From: JBDIAG01 sp963835085
Lineage (GTDB): Bacteria; Actinomycetota; Actinomycetes; Actinomycetales; CAWJMD01
NCBI GenBank assembly: GCA_963835085.1
Contig: CAWIED010000001.1
Span: 1,426,001-1,490,000, forward strand
Length of the DNA: 64,000 nt
Direction: 5' to 3'
In this document: one piece after another, positions 35,321 to 42,370 of the stretch
How positions within the stretch are numbered: the first letter of the stretch is position 1
Layout: every line of letters begins with the position of its first letter
The notes under the pieces: generated by a model
What the model saw: the letters and a program-made list of their open reading frames with translations, nothing else
What the model was told of the DNA's origin: nothing
Databases searched by the model: none
Position numbers and translations under genes: made by a program

Positions 35321-35494
35321 TCAGTCGGTCAGGGCATCCTTGACATTCTCTTTGGCCTCACGCAGGTCGCCGACCCCTTGGTCCTTCTTGCCTTCGGCTT
35401 CGAGCTGCTCATCGTTGGTCGCCTTGCCGGCCGCTTCCTTGGCCTTGCCCTTCACCTGCTCCGCCATGCTGCGCGCCTTCTCCTGCATTCCCAT
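35321..35494 (-). CDS. CsbD-family stress protein
   Basis: 57 residues, highly charged and helical: ARSMAEQVKGKAKEAAGKAT, then LEAEGKKDQGVGDLREAKEN. This is the CsbD/YjbJ pattern (KGKxKEAxGK ... GKxxQxxGxxxxAKE). CsbD is a known SigB-dependent general stress protein in Bacillus; its molecular role is unknown. A perfect GTTT-N15-GGGTAT promoter lies 64 bases upstream, matching the family's usual control. The ATG at 35494 begins exactly at the conserved part. Confidence 0.85.
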   Translation of the reverse strand: MGMQEKARSMAEQVKGKAKEAAGKATNDEQLEAEGKKDQGVGDLREAKENVKDALTD

Positions 35495-35557
35495 GATGGT
35501 TCTCCCGGGTCGAGTCGCTGCTGTTGCGGGCCGGAGATCGCCGGTCCAATGGGTGGT

Positions 35558-35582
35558 ATACCCGTGATGGGCGCCCGCAAAC
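35558..35582 (-). promoter_or_regulatory. SigB/SigF-type promoter of csbD
   Basis: On the minus strand GTTT-N15-GGGTAT, the cleanest match in the window, before a gene whose family is SigB-dependent elsewhere. Confidence 0.7.
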
Positions 35583-35718
35583 CCGTAAGTCGCACACGTC
35601 GACGTCTTGCCGGCTCGATCGACCGAAAGAATCGCCACAGCACACGTTGGCCAGCGCAGCTGACTGACAATCCACGACCCGACGTAGCACGAGCCACGTC
35701 GACCGGGATACTGGCTCG

Positions 35719-36363
35719 GTGCAGCCAGATGCCGGCGACTGGCAACGCCCAGTAAAGGGTGCCGCCCGGATGCTGCGCGCCTGCGCCCTCCTCGCGTCAT
35801 CCCTCATCCTCGCTGTGGGGGCGCATGCCATCGGGGGCGGTGGAGTACCCGCGCCGGTGGCCGTCGCGCTGGCCGCATCGATTCTCGGCCCGATCGCGAT
35901 CGTGCTGACCCGGCGCCGCTGCCGGTTCTGGGGTCTGCTGGCAATCGTGGGTCTGCAACAGGTCCTGCTGCATACCGTGTTCGCGAGCATGGGCGCCCGG
36001 GTCGGCTGCTCCCCCACCGCCACCATGCTCGGCTCTGACCATGCCGCACATCTCCAGGCCGCCGCACTGAGTGCCTGCGCTGGGATGGCCGCGTCCATGG
36101 GCCCACACATGATGATGCCCAGCCTGTCGATGATTGTGGCGCACGCCGCCGCCACCGTGGCCACCGTGTGGCTGCTCGCGCGCGGCGAGAGCTGGCTGTG
36201 GCGGGTGGTCTCGAGGCTGATCAGCAAAGCCGAGCCGGCCCCCGAGCTGACGGCCGTCGAATCAACCGGCTGGGTCTGCAACCCCCTGCTCCAACTCGCA
36301 GGCCGTGGGTGGCAGCCCGCGGCGCCCCGGGGCCCACCACGGGCCGGCGCTGCCCTGCTCTGA
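35719..36363 (+). CDS. Histidine/methionine-bearing membrane protein of a copper-linked operon
   Basis: 214 residues with about four or five hydrophobic segments. Potential soft-metal ligands cluster in the loops: GSDHAAHLQAAALSACAGMA and MGPHMMMPSLSMIVAHAA. I do not recognise the family with certainty. It precedes a YcnI-like and a CopC-like gene on the same strand, separated by 141 bases, and proteins like this often accompany them. The start is a GTG; an ATG 17 codons in is also possible. Copper handling is inferred only from context and composition. Confidence 0.6.
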   Translation: MQPDAGDWQRPVKGAARMLRACALLASSLILAVGAHAIGGGGVPAPVAVALAASILGPIAIVLTRRRCRFWGLLAIVGLQQVLLHTVFASMGARVGCSPTATMLGSDHAAHLQAAALSACAGMAASMGPHMMMPSLSMIVAHAAATVATVWLLARGESWLWRVVSRLISKAEPAPELTAVESTGWVCNPLLQLAGRGWQPAAPRGPPRAGAALL

Positions 36364-36504
36364 ACCACAGAACTTCCCGCAGACCCGCCGTACGACGGGA
36401 GCTGCGGCATTGCCGATCCCGGCCCGGAAATCGTCGTCGAGCCTGCCGATGCGCGTACGCGCGCTGCCGCTCAACGCAGGGGCCTTACTACGAGTTAGGA
36501 CTTC

Positions 36505-37251
36505 ATGATTACGTCAATCGCATCCACCCCCTTGGGCGTCGGACGGTCGTCGGGGCACAGCTCTGGCCGTCGTCTGCTCCAGTTCCTCCTGGCCGCCCCG
36601 GCGGCCGTCCTGTTGTGCCTGTTGACCGCAGTCTCCGCGAGCGCGCATGTGCACGTGCTCCCCGACTCCACCGTCGCAGGGTCCTTCAGTGCCTTGACCT
36701 TCCGCGTGCCCAACGAGTCGGACACCGCGGGGACAGTAGGGGTGACGGTGAGCCTGCCCACGGCCAAGCCGTTCCTGTCCGTCAGCGTCAAACCGGTGCC
36801 CGGCTGGACCGCCAGCCTCACATCGGCGCCCCTGCCCAAACCCACAGTGGTAGACGGAACCACGATCACGACAGCGGTTCGGACGGTGACCTGGACTGCT
36901 GCCCCGGGCACTCAGATCGGCCCCGGCCAGTACCAGGAGTTCTCGATCTCGGTCGGTCCGTTGCCGGGCCCTGGCACGATCACGTTGCCCACGACGCAGA
37001 CCTATTCCGACGGCAGCGTGGTGACCTGGGACCAACCGACGCCGAAATCCGGCACGGAGCCGGAGCACCCGACGCCGCAGTTCGTGGTCACCGCCGCATC
37101 GCCGGCGCCGGGCACCGGCCAGACAACTGCCGGGTCCTCCGATGACCTCGCGCGTGTCCTCGGTGGTCTGGGTCTGCTGGCGGGTGTCGCCGCTCTCGTC
37201 GTGTCGCTGACTGGGCGACGGCGCGCGACCGGCGAAAAGGCCCCAAGATGA
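36505..37251 (+). CDS. YcnI-like (DUF1775) copper-associated membrane protein
   Basis: 248 residues. A signal peptide (LLAAPAAVLLCLLTAVSASA) is followed by a mature N-terminus starting AHVHV, whose histidine is the copper(II)-binding brace of YcnI proteins. The DUF1775 beta-sandwich follows (ALTFRVPNESDTAGTVGVTV, then SVKPVPGWTASL), then a proline-rich spacer and one C-terminal membrane helix ending in GRRRATGEKAPR. It should sit on the outer face of the membrane and hand copper to or from partners. The stop overlaps the start of the CopC gene (ATGA). Confidence 0.87.
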   Translation: MITSIASTPLGVGRSSGHSSGRRLLQFLLAAPAAVLLCLLTAVSASAHVHVLPDSTVAGSFSALTFRVPNESDTAGTVGVTVSLPTAKPFLSVSVKPVPGWTASLTSAPLPKPTVVDGTTITTAVRTVTWTAAPGTQIGPGQYQEFSISVGPLPGPGTITLPTTQTYSDGSVVTWDQPTPKSGTEPEHPTPQFVVTAASPAPGTGQTTAGSSDDLARVLGGLGLLAGVAALVVSLTGRRRATGEKAPR

Positions 37252-37856
37252 CCTGTCCGAGCGCCCGCCGAGCGGCGGTCCAACGGCTGCACCTCGGCCG
37301 ACTGACGGCCATGCTGATGGTGCTCGGGACGTGCGTCCTGGGAGCCGCCGGACTTACCCTGGCGAACGCTTCGCCCGCCCAGGCGCACGACGTCTTGCGG
37401 GGCACGTCGCCCGCCGACGGAGCCAGCGTCGCCACCCTGCCGAGCGAGGTGGTGCTGACCTTCGACCAACCCGCCCTGGCCTTCGGCACCGGGATGGTCG
37501 TCACCGATCCGGACGGCAAGCAGGTGCAGGTCGGCAAGGCGACTCTGATCGACAACACCGTGCACCAGGGCCTGGGCAGCGCCGGTGCGGCCGGACGCTA
37601 CACGGTTCTGTGGCGGGCGACATCGGCGGACGGACACCCGATCTCCGGAAACTTCGCCTTCACTGTGCAGAACGGTTCCGCCCACGAGCAGGTACCGACC
37701 ACGACGCCGGCGCCTCGCCCGGCCAGCACCACTTCCGACAGCCGCCCACTGGTCATCGGCGTTGCCGTCGTGGTGGTGCTGTTGCTCGTGGTGGTGGGCG
37801 CGCTCGTCGCCAGGAGCCGACGGCGACGGAATGGTTTTGGCGGCGATCTGGCGTGA
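37248..37856 (+). CDS. CopC-domain copper-binding protein
   Basis: 202 residues: signal peptide, then mature AHDVLRGTSPADGASV, the CopC start with its N-terminal histidine ligand. The core reads EVVLTFDQPALAFGTGMVVT and YTVLWRATSADGHPISGNFA; the DGHP histidine is the second conserved ligand. A threonine/proline linker and a C-terminal membrane helix (VIGVAVVVVLLLVVVGALVA) follow. No CopD domain is fused or adjacent. It is translationally coupled to the YcnI-like gene. Confidence 0.88.
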   Translation: MTCPSARRAAVQRLHLGRLTAMLMVLGTCVLGAAGLTLANASPAQAHDVLRGTSPADGASVATLPSEVVLTFDQPALAFGTGMVVTDPDGKQVQVGKATLIDNTVHQGLGSAGAAGRYTVLWRATSADGHPISGNFAFTVQNGSAHEQVPTTTPAPRPASTTSDSRPLVIGVAVVVVLLLVVVGALVARSRRRRNGFGGDLA

Positions 37857-37865
37857 CGCCATAGA

Positions 37866-37905
37866 GGCGTGTCCGTTAAGTGTTCGGGCGATTGACGGAC
37901 ACGCC
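37866..37905. terminator. Long perfect hairpin after copC
   Basis: GGCGTGTCCGT and ACGGACACGCC pair perfectly over 11 bp with an 18-base loop, starting 10 bases after the CopC stop. It may be a terminator, or an end of a lost mobile element. Confidence 0.5.
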
Positions 37906-37914
37906 CTGGTGAAG

Positions 37915-38012
37915 GTAGCGCAATCTCAACTACATGCAGAGGCACTCTGCACCCATTTGTGAGCACAAGCATTACCCCCCCAGCTCCGCCCATGTAGTCG
38001 AGATTGCGCTAC
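37915..38012. repeat. Palindromic interspersed element, copy B
   Basis: Arms of 22 bp at 37915-37936 and 37991-38012 pair with one mismatch and enclose 54 bases. The arm (GTAGCGCAATCTC then ACTACATG) matches that of copy A at 4901-4997 apart from a few changes. The core differs and contains small inner hairpins. It lies in the intergenic space between copC and xylB. Confidence 0.75.
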
Positions 38013-38033
38013 GTGGGCGCAGCAACCTAACCT

Positions 38034-39506
38034 TCAAATCGTTGTCTCCTGACGTGCCGAGACCCTCGGCCAGTCGGCCACCTGCCGGGCCGCTTCCCGG
38101 TAGCGGCTCACGACCTGGTGTGCGGGTTCTGCGATGAAGGTCTGCCGCCCCGGGTCCGGCCATTGCGGTGGTTCCGTCTGCTCGGACAAGACCCAGGCCG
38201 CCTGGCGAGCCGCGCCGAGGGCCACGTACTCCCTTGGCGGTGGGATATCCACCGGCACGCCGAAGACGGTAGGCGCCACCGCCCGAACGGCGCGTGACCG
38301 GGCACCACCGCCCACCAAGGTGACGCGGCCTACGACGACACCCTGCCGGCGGATCGCCTCGATCCCGTCGGCCATCAGGCACAACACCCCCTCGACTGCG
38401 GCTCGGGCGAGGTTCTCCCTGGTCAGGTTGGCGAGTGTCATACCGTGCAACTGCCCGGTGGCGTCGGGCAGGTTCGGAGTGCGCTCGCCCTCCAGATACG
38501 GCACGTGCACCAGACCTCCGGCGCCGGGCTCGGCGGCGAGCGCGAGGTCGCTGAGACCTTCGTGGTCGACGCCGAGCACGCGGGCAATCGCATCAAGCAC
38601 CCGGGATGCGTTGAGCGTGCAAGCGAGCGGTAAATAGTTGCCGGTCGCGTCGGCGAAGCCCGCCACCAATCCGGTGGCGTCCGAGGTGGGGGTGGCCGAC
38701 ACGGTTGCGACCACACCCGACGTGCCGAGCGAGACCGAAGTGTCGCCGACAGCCAGGCCGAGGCCGAGGGCTGCACCGGCGTTGTCGCCGCAGCCGGGAC
38801 CGATCCGTAGCCGGGACGACGCCAGCGCGACGTCACCGGCCCGTTCACCGGGAGCCAGAACACGAGGCAGCTGGATCCGGCTCACGGCTCGCTCGTCCAG
38901 TCGTAGGGCCAAGGCCAGCAGGTCCCGGCGATACCTTCCGGTCGTGGAGTCGAAGTAACCCGTGCCGGAGGCATCGGAGCGGTCCGTGACCAGGCAGTCC
39001 AACGAGGCGGTGCCGAGGAGCCGCCAGGTCAACCAGTCGTGCGGCAACGCCACGGCCGACAGCTGCCGTGCCGACTCGGGCTCGTGGTCGGCCAGCCACC
39101 GCAGTTTGGCCACCGTCAGCGCGGCGACCGGCACCGAACCGATCGCTTGCGCCCAGCGTGCGGCGCCCGCGGCCGGGTCGCCCTCGCCGAGCTCGCGGAT
39201 CAGGTCGTCGGCCGCCTGGGCGGATCGAGTGTCGTTCCACAACAGTGCCGGGCGCACGACCTCGCCCGCGCTGTCGAGGCAGACCAGGCCATGCTGCTGC
39301 CCCCCGACCGACAGCGCCTCGACGTCCGCCAGTCCCCCGGCCTCGCCGATGGCCTGGTTCAGGGCATCCCACCAGTGTCGAGGGTCGATCTCGGTGCCGT
39401 TCGGGTGCGACGCTGCCCCTTGGCGCACCACGCGCCCCGTGCGGGCGTCGCAGACAACGACCTTGCATGACTGGGTGGATGAGTCGATGCCCGCGACCAG
39501 GGTCAT
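38034..39506 (-). CDS. xylB: Xylulokinase
   Basis: 490 residues of the FGGY kinase family. TLVAGIDSSTQSCKVVVCDA starts the first actin-like domain, with EALSVGGQQHGLVCLD as substrate motif. The second domain has GCGDNAGAALGLGLAVGDTS, SLGTSGVVATVSATP and RVTLVGGGARSRAVRAVAPT. It phosphorylates D-xylulose with ATP. It follows xylA after an 18-base gap in the same direction. The neighbour xylose isomerase settles the substrate. Confidence 0.93.
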   Translation of the reverse strand: MTLVAGIDSSTQSCKVVVCDARTGRVVRQGAASHPNGTEIDPRHWWDALNQAIGEAGGLADVEALSVGGQQHGLVCLDSAGEVVRPALLWNDTRSAQAADDLIRELGEGDPAAGAARWAQAIGSVPVAALTVAKLRWLADHEPESARQLSAVALPHDWLTWRLLGTASLDCLVTDRSDASGTGYFDSTTGRYRRDLLALALRLDERAVSRIQLPRVLAPGERAGDVALASSRLRIGPGCGDNAGAALGLGLAVGDTSVSLGTSGVVATVSATPTSDATGLVAGFADATGNYLPLACTLNASRVLDAIARVLGVDHEGLSDLALAAEPGAGGLVHVPYLEGERTPNLPDATGQLHGMTLANLTRENLARAAVEGVLCLMADGIEAIRRQGVVVGRVTLVGGGARSRAVRAVAPTVFGVPVDIPPPREYVALGAARQAAWVLSEQTEPPQWPDPGRQTFIAEPAHQVVSRYREAARQVADWPRVSARQETTI

Positions 39507-39524
39507 GACGAAGCTCCCTACCGC

Positions 39525-40703
39525 TCAGCCGATGAGGTGCTCAATCGCCAGTTGTTGCAGCTTGACGAAGCCGTAGTCGCGTTCGGCCGTGCGGGCAGGA
39601 TCGAAGCCGTCGTCGGTGACAAGGAACTCGTCGAGTGTCTCACCTTGGCCGAGCGTGGGCTGGGCGAGATCGAGCACTCCGGCGTACGTCATCGCCTCGT
39701 GTACCCGGGCATCGGCACGGAACGCGCGGGCCTTGTCGGCGAGCAGGATGTACGTGGCCATGCAGGCGCTCGCCGACTCCCAGACCCCGTCCAGGTACTC
39801 GGTGCGGGAGGGCTTGTAGTCGAAATGACGCGGACCGGTGTAGCGGGGGCCTTCGGGGTAGCCGGGAAAGCCGTTCTCGAGCAGATCGACGGTGAAGAAG
39901 GCCGAGGTGAGGTCGCCGTGGCCGAAGACAAGATCCTGGTCGTACTTCAACCCGCGTTGGCCGTTGAGATCGAGGTGAAAGAGCTTGCCGCTCCACAACG
40001 CCTGGCCCAGGCCGTGGTTGTAGTTGAGGCCGGCCATCTGCTCGTGGCCGGTCTCCGGGTTCAGCCCCACGATGTCACTGTTCTCCAGTTCGGCGATCAG
40101 AGCCAGCGCGTGCCCCACGGTGGGCAGGAAGATGTCGCCGCGTGGCTCATTCGGTTTGGGCTCCAACGCGATTCGCAGACCGTACCGCTGGGCTTTGATG
40201 TAGGCCGCCACCGTGTCGACGCCCTCTTTGTAGCGTTCCATTGCGGCGTAGACGTCCTTGGACCCGTCGTACTCAGCGCCCTCGCGCCCACCCCACATGA
40301 CGAAGGTGCTGGCACCCAGCTGCGCCGCCAGGTCTACCGCGCGCAGCACTTTGCGTAGGGCGAAGCGCCGCACACCGCGGTCGTTGGAGGTCAGGGCGCC
40401 ATCCTTGAATACCGGGTGGGTGAACGTGTTGGTGGTGACCATCTCGATCACCAGGCCGGCGGTGTCGGTGGCCTGCTTGAAGCGGGCGACGATCTTCTCT
40501 TTGGTGGCTTCGTCGGCGTCGAACGGGAATACGTCGTTGTCGTGGAACGTGACGCCCCACGCCCCGAGTTCGGCAAGCCTGTCGGCGTACTCCCACGGCT
40601 TCAAGGCCGGACGGCTGGCCCAACCGAACGGGTCGATTCCCGTCCAGCCCACCGTCCAGAGGCCGAACGAGAATTTGTCTTCAGAGGTGGGCTGACGAAC
40701 CAC
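39525..40703 (-). CDS. xylA: Xylose isomerase
   Basis: 392 residues of the short class I type found in actinobacteria. Catalytic and metal motifs are intact: VTFHDNDVFPF (active histidine), ALEPKPNEPRGDIFLPT, NPETGHEQMAGLN, LFHLDLNGQRGLKYDQDLVF and YTGPRHFDYKP. It interconverts D-xylose and D-xylulose. I chose the GTG at 40703 because AAGGAG lies 8 bases before it and the conserved part starts at RQPTSEDKFSFGLW. A palindromic operator lies just upstream and a divergent ROK repressor gene beyond it. Confidence 0.93.
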   Translation of the reverse strand: MVRQPTSEDKFSFGLWTVGWTGIDPFGWASRPALKPWEYADRLAELGAWGVTFHDNDVFPFDADEATKEKIVARFKQATDTAGLVIEMVTTNTFTHPVFKDGALTSNDRGVRRFALRKVLRAVDLAAQLGASTFVMWGGREGAEYDGSKDVYAAMERYKEGVDTVAAYIKAQRYGLRIALEPKPNEPRGDIFLPTVGHALALIAELENSDIVGLNPETGHEQMAGLNYNHGLGQALWSGKLFHLDLNGQRGLKYDQDLVFGHGDLTSAFFTVDLLENGFPGYPEGPRYTGPRHFDYKPSRTEYLDGVWESASACMATYILLADKARAFRADARVHEAMTYAGVLDLAQPTLGQGETLDEFLVTDDGFDPARTAERDYGFVKLQQLAIEHLIG

Positions 40704-40720
40704 AGCAATTCTCCTTCGAA

Positions 40721-40746
40721 TATTTGTTGCTCGGTACAACATATTG
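40721..40746. promoter_or_regulatory. Palindromic XylR-type operator
   Basis: TGTTG at 40725-40729 and CAACA at 40737-40741 with AT-rich flanks form a 17-bp palindrome between xylA and the divergent ROK gene. It lies directly upstream of the xylA ribosome site. Confidence 0.6.
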
Positions 40747-40789
40747 ACCGGACTGGGTAGAGTCAAGGGGTGCCGATGAGTCCCCGACG

Positions 40790-42019
40790 ATGACGAACCA
40801 CCGAGCCGTGCTGCCCGGCGACCGGCGCTCCGGCCGGACCTCGGGCGCACGTCAGTCGACCCTGCGCGAGAGCAATCTCGCCCTCGTCGCTCGGACTGTC
40901 TGCGCCGCACCTGGCCCGCTGTCGCGCGCCGGCGTGGCCGCCCGCACCTCCATGACGAGGTCCACGGCCTCGCGTCTGGTCGACGACCTCGTCGCCGGAG
41001 GGGTGTTGGCCGAACTCGAGCCCTCGTCCGTCACCGGGCCCGGACGACCGGCCATTCCCCTGGTGGCCGGAACCGGGCTGGCAGCCTTGGGGCTGCAGGT
41101 CAATGCGAGCTACCTGGCCGCCCGAGTCGTCAACCTGCGCGGCCAGGTCGTAGCCGAGCACCTCGTCTACGACGACTTCGTCGGCTGCGTGCCCGGCCCG
41201 ACGATGTCGCGGCTCGAGCAACTCGCCGACCAGGTCCTCGCCCAGCTTCCTGGCGGCACCCGTCTCGTCGGCGCAGGCTTGGCGCTGCCCGGCATCGTCT
41301 CGACCGCGAGCGGCCGCCTGCTGTTGGCTCCCAACCTCGGCTGGTCAGACCTCGACGCCGTCCGGCTGCTCGATCTTCCGGCGCTCGCGGGACTGCCACT
41401 GCGCATCGGCAACGAGGCAGACCTGGCGGCCCTGACCGTGGCCGAGGTCTCCCCCGGACGGCCCAGCGACCTCTCGGACTTCATCTACCTCTCCGGTGAG
41501 ATCGGCATCGGCGGCGCGGCCGTCGTCGACGGTCAGGTGATGACGGGCCGGCACGGCTGGGCCGGCGAGATCGGCCACGTTTGCGTCGACCCGGACGGTC
41601 CGCCGTGTCCGTGCGGGTCCACGGGCTGCCTGGAGCGGTACGCCGGCAAGCACGCAATCCTCACGGCTGCAGGTCTTTCCACGACCTCGAGCCCCGACGA
41701 GCTCGCCCAGCGGGCACTGGCCGGTGACCCGCAGGCGAGCGCCGCCGTCACCAGGGCCACGGATGCCCTGGGCGTGGCCTTGGCCGGCGCCATCAACATC
41801 CTTGACATCCCCGTCGTCATTCTCGGCGGCCACCTCGGCCAGATCGCCGACCTGCTGCGGCCCGGCCTCCAACAGCGGCTTCGGCAGCGCGTCCTGTCCG
41901 CTCGCTGGGTGAGCCCCATCATCGCTTCGGCGGCCACAGACCTCGCCCCCGGTGCGACAGGCAGCGCAATGCAGGAGTTGACGTCAGTGCTCGCCCACCC
42001 GGCCCGATGGATCGACTAG
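40790..42019 (+). CDS. xylR: ROK-family xylose-operon repressor
   Basis: 409 residues. An N-terminal winged helix (GPLSRAGVAARTSMTRSTAS, then RLVDDLVAGGVLAE, residues 42-75) is followed by a sugar-kinase-like ROK domain: LVGAGLALPGIVS, IYLSGEIGIGGAAVVDGQV, GWAGEIGHVCVDP and the zinc motif CPCGSTGCLERYAG. Such proteins repress xyl genes and let go on binding xylose. Divergence from xylAB across an operator supports this. The ATG at 40790 precedes an arginine-rich stretch of 30 residues. Confidence 0.85.
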   Translation: MTNHRAVLPGDRRSGRTSGARQSTLRESNLALVARTVCAAPGPLSRAGVAARTSMTRSTASRLVDDLVAGGVLAELEPSSVTGPGRPAIPLVAGTGLAALGLQVNASYLAARVVNLRGQVVAEHLVYDDFVGCVPGPTMSRLEQLADQVLAQLPGGTRLVGAGLALPGIVSTASGRLLLAPNLGWSDLDAVRLLDLPALAGLPLRIGNEADLAALTVAEVSPGRPSDLSDFIYLSGEIGIGGAAVVDGQVMTGRHGWAGEIGHVCVDPDGPPCPCGSTGCLERYAGKHAILTAAGLSTTSSPDELAQRALAGDPQASAAVTRATDALGVALAGAINILDIPVVILGGHLGQIADLLRPGLQQRLRQRVLSARWVSPIIASAATDLAPGATGSAMQELTSVLAHPARWID

Positions 42020-42370
42020 GCAGCCTTCTGACTGGTGCGTATGACAGTCCCGTTTGTGCCAGATGCGCAAACAGCATGCACCTGGCATCGCTTGACTTCT
42101 ATCCGCGCATGAGGCCGCCGACGGCCGCGGGGGCAAAGGGACAGCAGCAGGGTTGGGTGGTGCCAGGTGCGTGCCATTTCCCGCGGCTGACACCCCGGAG
42201 ACCTCGCAAGCGCCGGCGAACGGCACTAGGTACCGCCAGACGCGTCCCATCTCCCGCGATCGGCACCCCACAAACGCCGCAACTGCCAACCGCGGAAACA
42301 GCATCCACCGGGCACCACGCAATACCCACCCCCAGGCCCTCGACTGTCCGCATCTGGCATCGTGGTCGCA
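42020..42370. repeat. Non-coding gap with nested degenerate repeats
   Basis: No gene is convincing here. TGCCAGATGCG (42057-42067) and CGCATCTGGCA (42349-42359) are a perfect 11-bp inverted pair spanning almost the whole gap. Inside are related copies, TGCACCTGGCATCG (42077-42090) and TGCCAGGTGCG (42161-42171), and two diverged direct copies of about 44 bases starting near 42171 and 42243. Confidence 0.45.
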
